Below, one piece after another: positions 11,599 through 22,598 of a stretch of 64,000 nucleotides of DNA. How positions within the stretch are numbered: the first letter of the stretch is position 1; each line of letters starts with the position of its first letter. The position numbers and the translations under genes are program-made. Origin of the DNA: Eopsaltria australis (lineage: Eukaryota; Chordata; Aves; Passeriformes; Petroicidae); assembly GCA_034509425.1 (NCBI GenBank), contig JAVTVJ010000447.1, positions 1,674,001 through 1,738,000 on the forward strand, given 5' to 3'. The notes beneath the pieces were generated by a model, which made no database searches, had not been told where the DNA came from, and was given only the letters and a program-made list of their open reading frames with translations.

Positions 11599-13523
11599 CA
11601 ACATGGGAAAATGATCAAACCTCAGTGTTCTTCCTTCTCAAATTAAAGCTTAGCAGTACCACACAGAAATATCTTGAAGAACTGCAGGGTACAGAAAGTA
11701 TTTTGTTTGAAAGGTCAGCGTGGGTATTTTGTTCACCACCTCTGAATGCACAAAACTGTGAACTTCAATACATCTGACACAACATCCTCTGCCAAGATTG
11801 AGCAGTCAAGTGGATAATTACCTCAATCTGCAGCTCCTGCAAGCTGTCCCACTCCTTTCCTGTAGCTGAGTGATTCTTTGGGCATTCTGAAGTATTTGAT
11901 ACCCTTGCAGATGTCAAGGGGTGGCCCCAGAAGGAAACTTCAAGAAAAAAATTTTAATTTATCCTCTTTTTAGCAAGAATTAAACTTACAGGCGGGATGA
12001 GTCCATTTTTCTATTATAACATGCTGGAATTCCAGTGAAATGTCCTCTGGTTGCAAATATGTTTAAAATGCCACGAAAGGTTTGGGAGTGACAAGCCCAT
12101 GATTCATCCCACTGCCACCTCAGCTCTACCAAACTGCGTCACTCCGCTCCAGCCGCAGGAGCTTTCAGTGAGGTCTGGGAGGATGAAACGGATGAGAGCA
12201 ATTAGAATTAGAAACATCATTAACTAATGCAATGTAAAAGCAGGGGAAAGAGTGAAGTAGAGGGTTTTACAGCAAGTGTAAAAAAAAAAAGGTGTAAAAA
12301 AAAAGAAAAATGGCAGCTTCTCACTTGGTTTGTTTTTTTTTTTCTTTTTAACATTTCAGTAAAGGGTAAGTCCAGACCTTAAACGAGCAGCACACAGCTC
12401 CTAGAAATACATTAAACACTCATCACATAATTGTTTTCACTCTGTCTCTTCTTACAAAGGCAAGAAAAGGAGCCAATGTTTAAACACTGGGAGAGTCTAA
12501 GTTAGAGATAACAGTACTGCAGGCAGAGATGTAAAGAGCTCAGGAACACAGAACAGAGCAGTTCCCTGACAGAGAAAAAGGACCCTTGATCAAGGGGGCT
12601 TGAAGACACAGCTGAATAATGAATTAATTATTCTCACAGCCAGCTGGAGAAATGTTATCACCCTTCTGATCACACCAGAGCCGAATGTGGAGCTGAGAAT
12701 GTGCTTTCTTATCTCAGAGCCTCTGGGGACAATATAATCCAGGTGCCTGATAAAGAGAGTTTCCTCTGCTGGAGAACTGCTGGAAGGCTGCACTGCAAGG
12801 CTGAATGAATTCTATAATTCAGTAATAGCCTTGAATTTTTTTTTTTTGCTTTATTTTTAGAACAAAAGCATAACTTTTCCCAGCAAAGGGTGCAGATCCA
12901 CTTTTATTTCATAAACACTAATGGCCATCCCATTTAACGGTGTGATAAGAGAAGGTTTTGGGGGATTTATTTGGACACCTACAGCTATTTGACCTTCTGC
13001 TCTTTATTCTGTACCAACAGGACTGTTGAGGGAAGGAGGGAGAGAAATTGGCTTTGGGGGGCTGATGTTCAGCACTGGTTTTGCCACAGAATTAAAAGCT
13101 CTACAGGATACATGGAATGAATGGAAATAACAGGTAATTATGGCTAAACAGGATTCCAGGGACCCTTGAAATTTCATTGTTTTGTTTGCATCCTGACTGC
13201 TCCCATCAAATTTAATGCATTATCAGTGTTCCATGTACTTGCCCATGTTCCTAAAATTAATCAGCTCTTCAAGAGAACTGCACCTGAATGCTGCACCTGA
13301 ATGCATGGGTGCTCACTCAGATTCCTGCCCTTTTCCCAGACAATTCACTCTGGCCAAAGAAGGTGGGGCAAATTGCATTTCTCTAAACCTCTGTACTCCA
13401 CTGATGCTGGAAATGACCAGGTCTTACTGGTCGTAATGGTTCCCACTCTCTTCAAGAAATTTTGATCATTTCTCAGAGGAAGTTGCAAGTTGGGATCCCT
13501 GAACTGAAAGATTCTGCTCCTCT
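11599..13523. other. Unique stretch with A- and T-rich tracts, no gene recognised
   Basis: Low-complexity tracts are present: two poly(A) runs at 12280-12310, a T-rich run at 12330-12350 and a T run at 12836-12847. A 13-bp direct duplication (ctgcacctgaatg twice) lies at about 13277-13302. No coding sequence or named repeat is supported. Confidence 0.55.
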
Positions 13524-13655
13524 GTTGTGGATGCCCCATCCCTGGGATTGTGAATGCCTGGATCCCTGGGAGTGCTCAAGGCCAAGTTGGACAGGTCTTG
13601 GAGCAACCTGGAGTAGTGGAAGGTGTCCCTGCCCATGGCAGGGGTTTGGAATTAA
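13524..13655 (+). mobile_element. CR1 fragment lacking its 3' terminus
   Basis: Plus-strand CR1: 'gtggatgccccatccctggga', 'gctcaaggccaagttggacaggtcttggagcaacctgg' and 'ggaaggtgtccctgcccatggcaggggtttggaatt'. The usual 'ggtcccttccaaccc' tail and terminal octamers are missing after 13655, so the copy is truncated at both ends. A small internal duplication repeats 'atccctggga' about 24 bp apart. Confidence 0.88.
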
Positions 13656-16600
13656 GACTTGCTCGTGACCCCTGAGCATCTGGACATGGATAAACTCAGG
13701 ATTGTGCCAGACAGGGCTCCTGAAGCATCCTGAAGAAACTTTGAAGCCATGGCACAGCCCAGAAAATTCTGTGGGAAGTACTTTTTTCATGAAACTCATC
13801 ACACTGAAGCCTCCTCTGTTTTTTTGGAATGAAAGGGTACATCTTGATTTGAGTCCCAGTGGTTATTAATGCCACTTTATCCCTTTCAAAGCTTTAGAAT
13901 AGAAGAGGGAAAGAACACCAGCATCTCTCCTCCTACCTTGCTTTCAACTCCAGTAGACAATCCCACGCAGCAGAGAGTTTAATTGTCAGTAAATCTGTCC
14001 CCAAAGGGAGCTCACCAGTCATCCGAGCCCACACCAGCATTCCCTGTTTTAAAACCTTTAGCTGAGGAACATGCACAGCTCATTTACTGCCCCCAAAATC
14101 TGAATTTAGAGCAAACTCTGTGACTACAGCGTGTTAAATATTATGAGCTAAGACATGAGGAGGAAAAGATGGATGAAAAATGTTGAAATGATGGGCTCTT
14201 TGTGGAAGCATTAACTTGAGTGCTACCAAAGAGGAATAATCCAAAGGACATGAAAGCTTGTAATGTATAAAAACCAATACTTACTCCAGGAGTAATAACA
14301 GGGCTCTCCACATGAGTAACTACAGCATCTCTAATGCAATTCGTGATGCAAAATTGCTCAAGAAACTCTATTAAACTGAAGAAAATTTGCTAGAAGGGAC
14401 AATAGAATTAAGGATGACAATAAATTGGAGAGCGAGCGAGCCGAGGATGTGGAAAAGACCTTTAGCACAAATCAGCAGCTGGAGGAGAAAGACATTGAAG
14501 ACAAATGGGGCAATAAAAGGAGCAGCTCTAAGGATTTCTTCTATATCCTGCTCTTTGGAAAAAGACCATTACTCCAGACATAGATTCATGCAAGCAGGTG
14601 GGAAATATAAATGATCATTAGACTAGTGGACCAAGAGGATGGTTTGGGTGCAAGTGATGGTAACTGCTGAGAGCAAGTGGAAACAGCTTAACCTCCATGA
14701 GAAACACATTGAAGTCATAATTATTATATGTAGTGATTTTATTGTCTTCAATTAACACCTCCAGCTTTCGGTGAAGTGCCCAAGAATTTCTGTAATTACC
14801 AATATTACTTTTTTTTTTACCTCTGGCATTCAGTCTCCTGGCTGCATTGCCTATTGAATAGGGTTATTTTTCATTGTTTCTTTTAATTATTATTATTCAG
14901 AGCTCTGGTATTTAGCTAAAGAAATGATCTTGCAGAAGGTCGTTGTTGTCTAATATATCCTTAGGGGGTGATGGTGTGTTTAAATATATATCAATTATTT
15001 ATATATATTTTTTTTATATATGTAATATATATTGTATTTATAGATATATAAATACTTCATTCCCCTTCAGTTTCTAGTGCCCCATTACAAACCTTTTTGG
15101 GGTTTCAGAATTACACAGAAAAGAAAAACAACAGGAAAATGTTGTGCAAGATATTTTCTCTGCTCGCTGCTTCTGAAGATTTTACTTGCTCTGTTTTCTA
15201 GTCCTGTGCTTTGTATCCCTTGTGTTGGAGATCAAAGAAAAAAAAAGATTTAAATTCCAAATAATACACAGTGAATGGCAGGACTGTCTTGTCTGAACAC
15301 AATTCTCTGTGATTTTTTCTGTCTTAATGTAAGACTCTTTGATAACATGATCCCATCCTACTGATGTTTTGTTCTTCAGCTTCATCCTTGATCCTGTGCC
15401 TGTAACACCTGCAGGGTGACTGTTCCAGAAATGGGACTTTAGAGATCCTTCCAGGTTTTGCAGTGAAAAGAGAGTGTCTGCCATGAAATAGTGATTATGG
15501 GAAGGTATTTTGGTAGTTCTCTACAGCTATCCCCCTTTCTGTTGCCATCTCCCAGCTCAGGAATATTGATAAGGATGGAATATTGAAAAATTGGTCCCTA
15601 GAGCATCTCTGGATTTGCACTGCATGTGCTCTTGATGGTCCAGCCAGGATTTATTGGAACATTTCCACTGACTGTGGTTAAATGCCAGCAAGAGGGAGCT
15701 CAATTCTTCAGATTTCCAGAGCTCTTTGGTGCTCATGTGGAAGCTCATCTGGTGTCTTGATTTCCATGGGGGTGTGCTAATTCCCTGCCTGTGTTTAATG
15801 ACCCCATCAGCCCCTGAACCCACACAGCAAACCCTGAATAAGAACTTCCCACTCTCACTTTCTGAGGAGGAGTCTGTATCTCCTCTAATGACTATGTCTT
15901 AATTAGGTCTTCCAGTGATAACCAAAGATTTGACACTCCTGTGATGTAAAACAAGTTTTAGTTTGAGCCAAAAGGACGTGGTGTTCTTTCCTTGAAGCTG
16001 GGAGTGTGGGGAGATGCATTATTGATGAGGATTTCTATATCAGTCCAGGTTGATTCTCCTTAGGAGAGTCCTTTATTTCTATGAAAAATGAAAGCTGGTC
16101 TTATAAATTCTTACCTGCATTCCCTATGGAAGTAGGAAATGGGCAGGACACTGGAATATCTGCATTATGAGTGGCTGTGTTGTTCAGGAGTAATTCAAGA
16201 CCTTTAGAGTTCCCTTTCAATTGGCATTCCTACAATTGCTGTTTAATAATGTCAATATGGAAGGTGTAGAATGACTGTGTGTGGAGAAAAGCCCTCAGCC
16301 ACACCTGATCATTTGACTTCTGCCAGCAGAATGAGTCAAGGTGAACACTACCTTTTGAGGGTTATTTGGTAATTAATGTAGTGTCAAGCCTTAGTCAAAT
16401 ATACCAAAATACCCTGTTTATTCTATAAATATCCTCCATAATACTTCAGTCAATATTATTTACAGATTTCTCAACAAAACCACCATATAACGCCTCTTTG
16501 TAATCTCTCACTGCTGCTGTGCTCTCCTGAGCTGATTCACAAAAGTGGTTAAAATATCTTTATTGCCAAGCCCAGCTCTGTTTCACAATGATGCAATACC

Positions 16601-16759
16601 TGTGAAATATTCACTGCTCACTCTCGGCCCAGCATTTTATCCCATCCCATCTGTTCTCCCACTTTCATGAAATGCTTTTACTCTCAGAAAAATATGTTGC
16701 TTATGGCAATCCCTCCCTTTCTTGGTAATCACTGCCCTCCAGGTACTCTGTGACTCTGT
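13656..16759. other. Unique stretch with an AT tract, no gene recognised
   Basis: This is 3.1 kb with no recognised gene. The segment 14700-14900 is rich in TAAT/ATTA motifs and runs into the AT tract at 14980-15054. A 75-codon open frame at 14387-14614 has a charged, Arg-rich translation but no domain that I recognise. Confidence 0.5.
14980..15054. repeat. AT-rich low-complexity tract
   Basis: About 75 bp made almost wholly of A and T with stretches of alternating TA (tatatata) and an internal T run. It is imperfect and probably length-variable. No gene is associated. Confidence 0.85.
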
Positions 16760-16767
16760 GTGTCTCT

Positions 16768-16783
16768 CACAGTAATTACTGTG
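16768..16783. repeat. Perfect 16-bp palindrome, copy 1
   Basis: 'cacagtaattactgtg' reads identically on both strands. Its centre, TAATTA, is the core bound by many homeodomain proteins, so a palindromic binding site for a dimer is possible. That reading is inference from the motif alone. Confidence 0.75.
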
Positions 16784-16851
16784 TCAGAGAGATGTTCCAT
16801 TGTTGGGAAGCACTTTTGGGATGGCAGTGCTCCCTCTCATCCCGTGTCTCT

Positions 16852-16867
16852 CACAGTAATTACTGTG
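16852..16867. repeat. Perfect 16-bp palindrome, copy 2
   Basis: Identical to the palindrome at 16768 and exactly 84 bp downstream. Neighbouring bases in the repeat have diverged, while all 16 palindromic bases are unchanged between the copies. Confidence 0.75.
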
Positions 16868-16927
16868 TTGGAGAGATATTCCCCTGTCAGGAATCACTTT
16901 TGGGATGGCAGTGCTCCCTCTCATCCC

Positions 16928-18039
16928 GTCTCTCTGGTGACTCCAGCTGCCCACGGTGACAATGAGCTGCAGCATCAGGCACAGCCCCAGCCTGGATGGA
17001 GGCACTGCCAACTCTCCAGGAGCTTATTGTGACATTCCTTTTATAGATTACTGCCAGGGAATAACCAGCAGGAGGAGTTTATGGATCAGATGTGCTGTTT
17101 ATCTGCTTGCTAAAGGGCAGGCTGCATGAGGGCTGGGCAGCTTTCCTGTGAAGGGTTCAATCTGCTTGGTACAATCAGAAATACCCACAGAGAGAAAAAG
17201 AAAATGTGACTGACTACAAAGGCATGACTAGGATGAAGCAGGAACAAGGATGATCCATGTTATCTTTGATGGAGAACTGGATGCCCTCAGAGACGAACAG
17301 ATCAGCACCCTTGATCCCTGCCACATTTATGGAAGGCTAACTTTGTCAAGATTACTCCCAAAATCAATAAAAAAAAAACTTCTAAGATATCCCTTCTATC
17401 CCAAAATAGGTAGAGCACAAAAGAACCTCCTTTTCCTGAGGACCACAGACCTTAAGAATATTAAAGTTAAAATCTAGACTTGTTGATCCAAGGTGAATCT
17501 GGGCCTGGACATGCTCTGACAGCATAGCAGGATGGTCACTGCTATATTGGTAAAAATTCCTCTGGGTTCCTAATGCCGTTAGAGTAAAAATCTTTCAAGG
17601 CACAGAGTGAGGGAGAAGAACTTTGCAAAATCCACCTCTAAACCCCACACTCCTTCCAAAAACCATGAGAGAATTGATTAGTTAAACACTTCCTCATGAT
17701 TTTAGCAAGTTTTGCAAGGATAAGAACCCTTCTTTCTACCCACCAGAAAACACAACCTAATGAGCTCCTCTAAAGGACATTGGGAGCCACTTCAGATGTT
17801 TTCCAGGATAGTCCTGCTATTATACCCGAAAAGAGGGAATTTGCAAGAGTCCCAGAAGTGATAGTCCTGATATGGTTAAAAAATTGGAACTGAATAGTAG
17901 GAATGAGTGGATTTCATAAGGGAGGGAAGCAACAAAAGGGTTCTGTAGGAAACTGTGCTGCTGAATCCATGCATTAGTGACTCAAGAGAAGTGTATTAAC
18001 AGTGAGGCTGACAAAATTTTCTTCAGGTGTGAATCTATT
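16928..18039. other. Unique non-coding stretch, no gene recognised
   Basis: No gene or named repeat is recognised. The right-hand end (from about 17880) may be the diverged upstream part of the ancient CR1 element that becomes recognisable at about 18040. Confidence 0.45.
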
Positions 18040-18800
18040 TCAGAGCAATAAGCACAAAAACCACTTGTGAAGAATTGGAAAAACACTTTACGAGATTGAG
18101 TGAGAAATAAAAGCACAGAATAAATTCGCTGTGGGTAAATGTGAAGTGAAGGGGGAGATGAATGTAGAGGTGGATGCCTGAAAACAAATCTGATGGGCTT
18201 TCATCAAACCATTACGACTCGAGTGAGAGCTTGATGGGGTGGCAACAGTTCCACGAAAGCATCACTGCAGAGCTCAACAGCAATCAAAAAATGCTAAATT
18301 GAATGCTAAGAGTCATTAGGAAAGAAATGGAAAGGAAAATAGATGATTATGACACTGTATAAATCCATGGTTCTCCCAGACTCGGAGCACCATGAGGCAT
18401 TTGGCCGCTCAGAGTGCAGAAGGGATTGGTTTAAACAGAAAAGCCACTGAGACTGATGAGTGCAATTACAGACATGGAGGGACTTCCATACAAAGTGCAG
18501 CTGCATTGACTGGGTCTCTCTGTCCTGGAAAAAAGTCTGAATTTAATGATTGGACCAAATCTACAGAGCCATGGACAAAGAGGAGTAGGGAATTATTTAT
18601 TTTCTCATCAAATTCAAGGCCTGATCTAGCAGGTGCTCAGGTAGAAAAGAGAGTTTTCCCACAGTATGAGGTAGATCTAGGAACTCTTTGGCAAAGGATG
18701 GAATTCAGGACTCAAGAGAGAGGTTGTCTGTCATTAATTATTAAATTAGCTCAGGAAACAATTCCTTCCATGAAGATATGGACTGGCTGGCTCAGCTAGG
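18040..18800 (+). mobile_element. Ancient CR1/L3-like retrotransposon fragment
   Basis: This is much older than the other copies. 'gagattgagtgagaaataaa...aataaattcgctgtgggtaaatgtgaagtga' resembles the CR1/L3 reverse-transcriptase stretch 'atgaaattcaatgtggataaatgtaaagt'. 'cagcaatcaaaaaatgctaaattgaatgctaagagtcattaggaaagaaatggaaagg' resembles the following conserved block. 'ctgtataaatccatggttctcccaga' matches the well-conserved 'ctatataaatccatggt(t/g)cgccca' segment in the same order and spacing. Beyond about 18520 similarity weakens, and the right end is a guess. The coding frame is destroyed by many stops. The alignment is from memory of the family, so a repeat-library search should set the true limits. 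Confidence 0.65.
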
Positions 18801-21800
18801 AGATTTATCTCCCTTCTCCTTCCTTTTTGTGGCTCAGTATAGAAGTCACCAGACTGGACCACAAAAAACAGCAAAGATCTTGTGAGAAGATCAACAAAGG
18901 ATTGCATTTTGTTGGCTACATGTGCCACATGCTGTCCAAGGTTTTAATGTGGTGCCACTGGAGCAGGTCCCAAATGAAGGGATTTCATTTCAACCTTTGT
19001 TCCAGAGTGGAAAATTCCTCAGATCACTTGGATCAGCCAAGCCTCTGTGGCTGCCCAGTGAGTCACCTCCATGGAGGGGAGGCTCTCCACGTCTCACAGC
19101 CTCCAGCTTTGACTGCAGCCCTCTCTGATCCTGACTGCAGAGTTTTAAGATGCTCTCTGGCATCACTTAATTGGTTCCATCTTTCTGTTGATGGTTGACT
19201 CCGTACAAAAGACAACTTTTTGTTTTATGCTCATCTCTGTAAATTTAAGCTGATGTATTCAGCTGTGAGCGAGGGCAGCTCCTTCACAGCCTCCAGTTCC
19301 TCCCTGCAGGCAGAGCAGACCAAGGAGGAAAAACTGCATAGAACTATTTATTAATAATTAATTAATTCCCTGTCCAACAGAGGAGTTTGGCAGACACTTA
19401 GAGAAATGTACAGAAACGAGGCAAACTTGGTTCTTCTTCCAGGAATCCTACCCTAGCATTTGGCGACTCATGAATCTCAAACAAAACCTTTCTATTCAAT
19501 AATCTTCAAAGACTTTGCCTTGCACTGATTTTGGAATCCATGGACTTCTCACAGACAACAATCATTTTTCAGGTTATCTCCACACTGGTGGTCAGACCAG
19601 CATTCACCCTGATTTAAAATTTCTTGCAGCCCTGACATAAAATTCTAGATTTAATATTCAACATTTCCCCTTCTGTATTTTTTGCAACTTGAAAGACAAA
19701 CTTATCTATTGTCGTTGTACCTCACACAGAAGCTGTTCTGCAGGCTTCACTTCTGGTTTTTTGCTCCTGGACATTAGGGAAAATGAGTTTGGGAAAAGCA
19801 AATTACCTTTAGTGACAGAGAGCTTGGTTAACAATTTATTGTGTATCAGCTGGTCTGTGGTACCTGGCAGAGTGACCATGTTTAGCCTAAGGGAAACGCA
19901 AGGCAAAGTGTTTCACATAATTAGTTTAGTTTGGTTTTTATTAATGTTTGGAAAGAGTGGAGTTTTTGGTTTCTGGTTCGGGTTTTTTGGTTTTTTTATT
20001 TTGTGGGATTTTTATGTGTGTGGAGTTTTTTTGGTTTGGGTTTTTGTTTTCTTGCTTGTTTTATGATTAATTAAGGCTTGGACCTCCAGTCCATTTTTAT
20101 ACTGGCTCCTAGATTTTACTTTTTGTCACTTGATGACAGTCTTCATTTTTCTCTTGGAATGCTCTTTCACTCTTTCAGACACTGAAAACTGCAATAAATA
20201 TTTTTTCTTTTCATTCATTTAAGCAGCTTCCCTGTATTTCTAAGGCTATTTCACTTTTTCTCTGCATTTCAAGATTAACACAACTTTATAAAAATACAGT
20301 GTGAAGGAAAGAAGAAACTCTTGAACCCCATGAGTACAAAAGTAGAAATACCTAGTGCAGTAGTGAGAATCATTATGATTGGGGAAACTAACATACATCT
20401 AGCCAGAAATTCTCTATTAAATTATGATTCGGGAGTTTTTAAGGCGTGTGATACTAAATGAACATTTCCCAGGTTCTTCTTCCCTCTCCACTTGCTTTTG
20501 TGAATATTGGAGAAGGGTGGGAATGTTTGATTTGGGGGATGCTAATAATACCTGAGTAATAAACCAAATTAATGATGTGTTAGAGGTTTTTCGACACTCC
20601 ATTTTATCTCATCTTTATTGGTCTAGCAGGACATTCTCCTGACAACCTCCATAATCATAAGTGCTTGGTGGGACCAAGTTTTTTCATTAATTATTGAGAA
20701 ACAAATGAGTCTAAAAGCACAGAGCTTGGGCCCTATCTCTGTGTGCATTATACAGAACACAGGAACTTTTTTTCTGAGCATCTGGAGGCATTGAAAAGAT
20801 CAGACCTCAACCCACACAGAGAAAATATCTTCTTGAAGGACAAACTGAGAGTCCAAGAAGTATCTCAAACTAAGAATGAGAGTCAGGGAAAGATGTAAAG
20901 AAAGAAATACAAGTAAAAATTTGTAGCAAGATTGTCAAAACCTACAAAGAAAATAAGCAATGAAATGAAGGACAGGGCTGGGTGACAGCACAGAAAATAT
21001 GGGGACTGTGACACAAGCATTTGACATTTTCCCCTGGTCAACGTACAAGGAGCAGCCTTTTTCATGCACTCAGGGGAGTCCAAAGAGTTTCCTCCTCTTG
21101 AACAACTCTCCAGGGAGCAGGAAAAGTGTTTTAAGTGATCCTGTCTTTTCCATAACGGGATCTGCTCAGGCTGCCCCTCTTGAACCTTCCCTCTGGACAG
21201 CCAGAGCACCCTGGCTGTGGCACTGGGAGCAAAAATAGAAGAAATGCGTGAGCGGGAAGTGTTTGAAGCCTTGGGAAGCAGCAGAGAGAACTGGAGCCTG
21301 GCAGAGGGGTTTTTGAAGTATGAAAGGGCAAGCAGAGCTCCTTAGGTTAGCTCAGAGGTGAGTTTTGGCTCATTTTCTTTAAAAGGTATTATTTTTTAAA
21401 AGTCTTTCAATATTATCAGCATTTATTCATCTCAGACCTTTTCCTTTTCCTTTCTTGTGAGATTTAATCCAGCGGGAGGCTGGTGGCATGGAGAGGAAAG
21501 ATGGTGGGGGGAACAGGGGGAGGAGTTCTGACAGCCTTTAAGAAACACTGGGGAAAAAATATCCCTTTTCAGTAAACCTTTTCATCCTAAAAATGAAGTT
21601 CCAGCTCTGACATCACATCACATCCAAAGAGACAGGGCAGATGAATTGAATCCATTAATTTTTGTGTTCCTTTAGGAAAGAAGAAAAGAAACTCAACATC
21701 ATCACAAGGTGATGGATGCCATGGATAGCCCTTTCCTCATTTTACTGTGGGCAGAGGGCAGATCTCCAGTTTACCAGCAGTGTTGCACATCAGGGAGCAG

Positions 21801-22542
21801 CACTCGCCCTCCGTTGGCAGAAAATTAATGCAAACTCATTCTGCAGATGGGAACACCTTCTCAGACTGGGCAGGAAGGAAATTATTTTTATTTTTCTTCT
21901 ATTTTCTCTCTTCCACCACCCTCTGGTCTCTTTCCACTTGACAGACAAATGTGTTCTGAGTTTGTCTGGGTGGTTTCTGAGCCTCCACACCTGCCCAGCT
22001 GCACTGAAGTTGAAGAGGGGATGGGGACATGATCATCCTATGTTCAGTCTTCCAGGCTATCAGCTCTCACATCTGGGGAGAAGGACAAAATTACCCTAAA
22101 GAAGGTGTAAATTAACATGTTTTGAGATTTACTGTATTCCAATAGTAATTCTTCAACTTTTTTTCTCTTTATTACAAAGAATCCTCCGTTGGATCAAATA
22201 CACAGAATATTTCTGTGATCCTGTTGTAAAGTAGTGCCAGGAGCAGCAAGAGGTAGATTTAAATAGTTGAGTGAAGTCGATATTTTAATGTTAACGGTCA
22301 GGGTGAGTTCACTCCTCCAGAGATGTCTGAGACAAACCCATGTTCCCCCCCTTTCAAGTAGTACCACGCAAAATATAAGGAAGGCAGAGGAGATTATCTA
22401 AGTTTTGATTGAGACAACAATAACACAGCATTTTATAAATAACTGTTGAAATTTTCATAGAAGTTCTTCAGGATGTCCTGCATGGGAGAATGAAGTCCTG
22501 AGAAAAAGCGTTTCTGGAGACAGAATGTACCAGTTCCAGAAT
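18801..22542. other. Unique stretch with a GT-rich tract, no gene recognised
   Basis: This is 3.7 kb with no recognised gene. The longest open frames (19689-20066 plus, 125 codons; 21716-22099 plus, 127 codons; 18827-19198 plus, 123 codons) have no domain that I can identify. The first is open largely because of the GT-rich tract at 19961-20063. Confidence 0.5.
19961..20063. repeat. GT/T-rich strand-asymmetric low-complexity tract
   Basis: About 100 bp on the plus strand consist almost entirely of T and G (runs such as 'ggttttttggtttttttattttgtggg'), with only a few other bases. There is no fixed period. It gives a spurious Phe/Gly/Trp/Val-rich open frame. Confidence 0.85.
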
Positions 22543-22598
22543 AAAATCACAGAACTCTAAAGTTAGAAAAGACCTCTAAGATCCTCGAGTCCAACTGT
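22543..22598 (-). mobile_element. CR1 3' terminal fragment
   Basis: 'aaaatcacagaactctaaagttagaaaagacctctaagatcctcgagtccaact' is the reverse-complemented CR1 3' end of the 'agacctctaagatcatcgagtccaac' type. About 55 bp. The body to the right is not recognisable. Confidence 0.85.

Larger units (their letters stand above)
16760..16927. repeat. 84-bp tandem duplication, two copies
   Basis: Copy 1 spans 16760-16843 and copy 2 spans 16844-16927, head to tail with no spacer and no length difference. Both begin 'gtgtctctcacagtaatta' and end 'ggcagtgctccctctcatccc'. They differ only by scattered substitutions in the middle (for example 'ccattgttgggaag' against 'cccctgtcaggaat'). Because 84 is a multiple of 3, open frames pass through as two 28-residue repeats (HSNYCV...LSSR), but I see no evidence of translation. 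Each copy holds a perfect palindrome. Confidence 0.92.

Noticed and set aside
16750..17032. Protein with two 28-residue repeats encoded by the 84-bp duplication.
   Set aside because: The frame exists in several versions on both strands simply because the unit is a multiple of three. There is no sign of translation.
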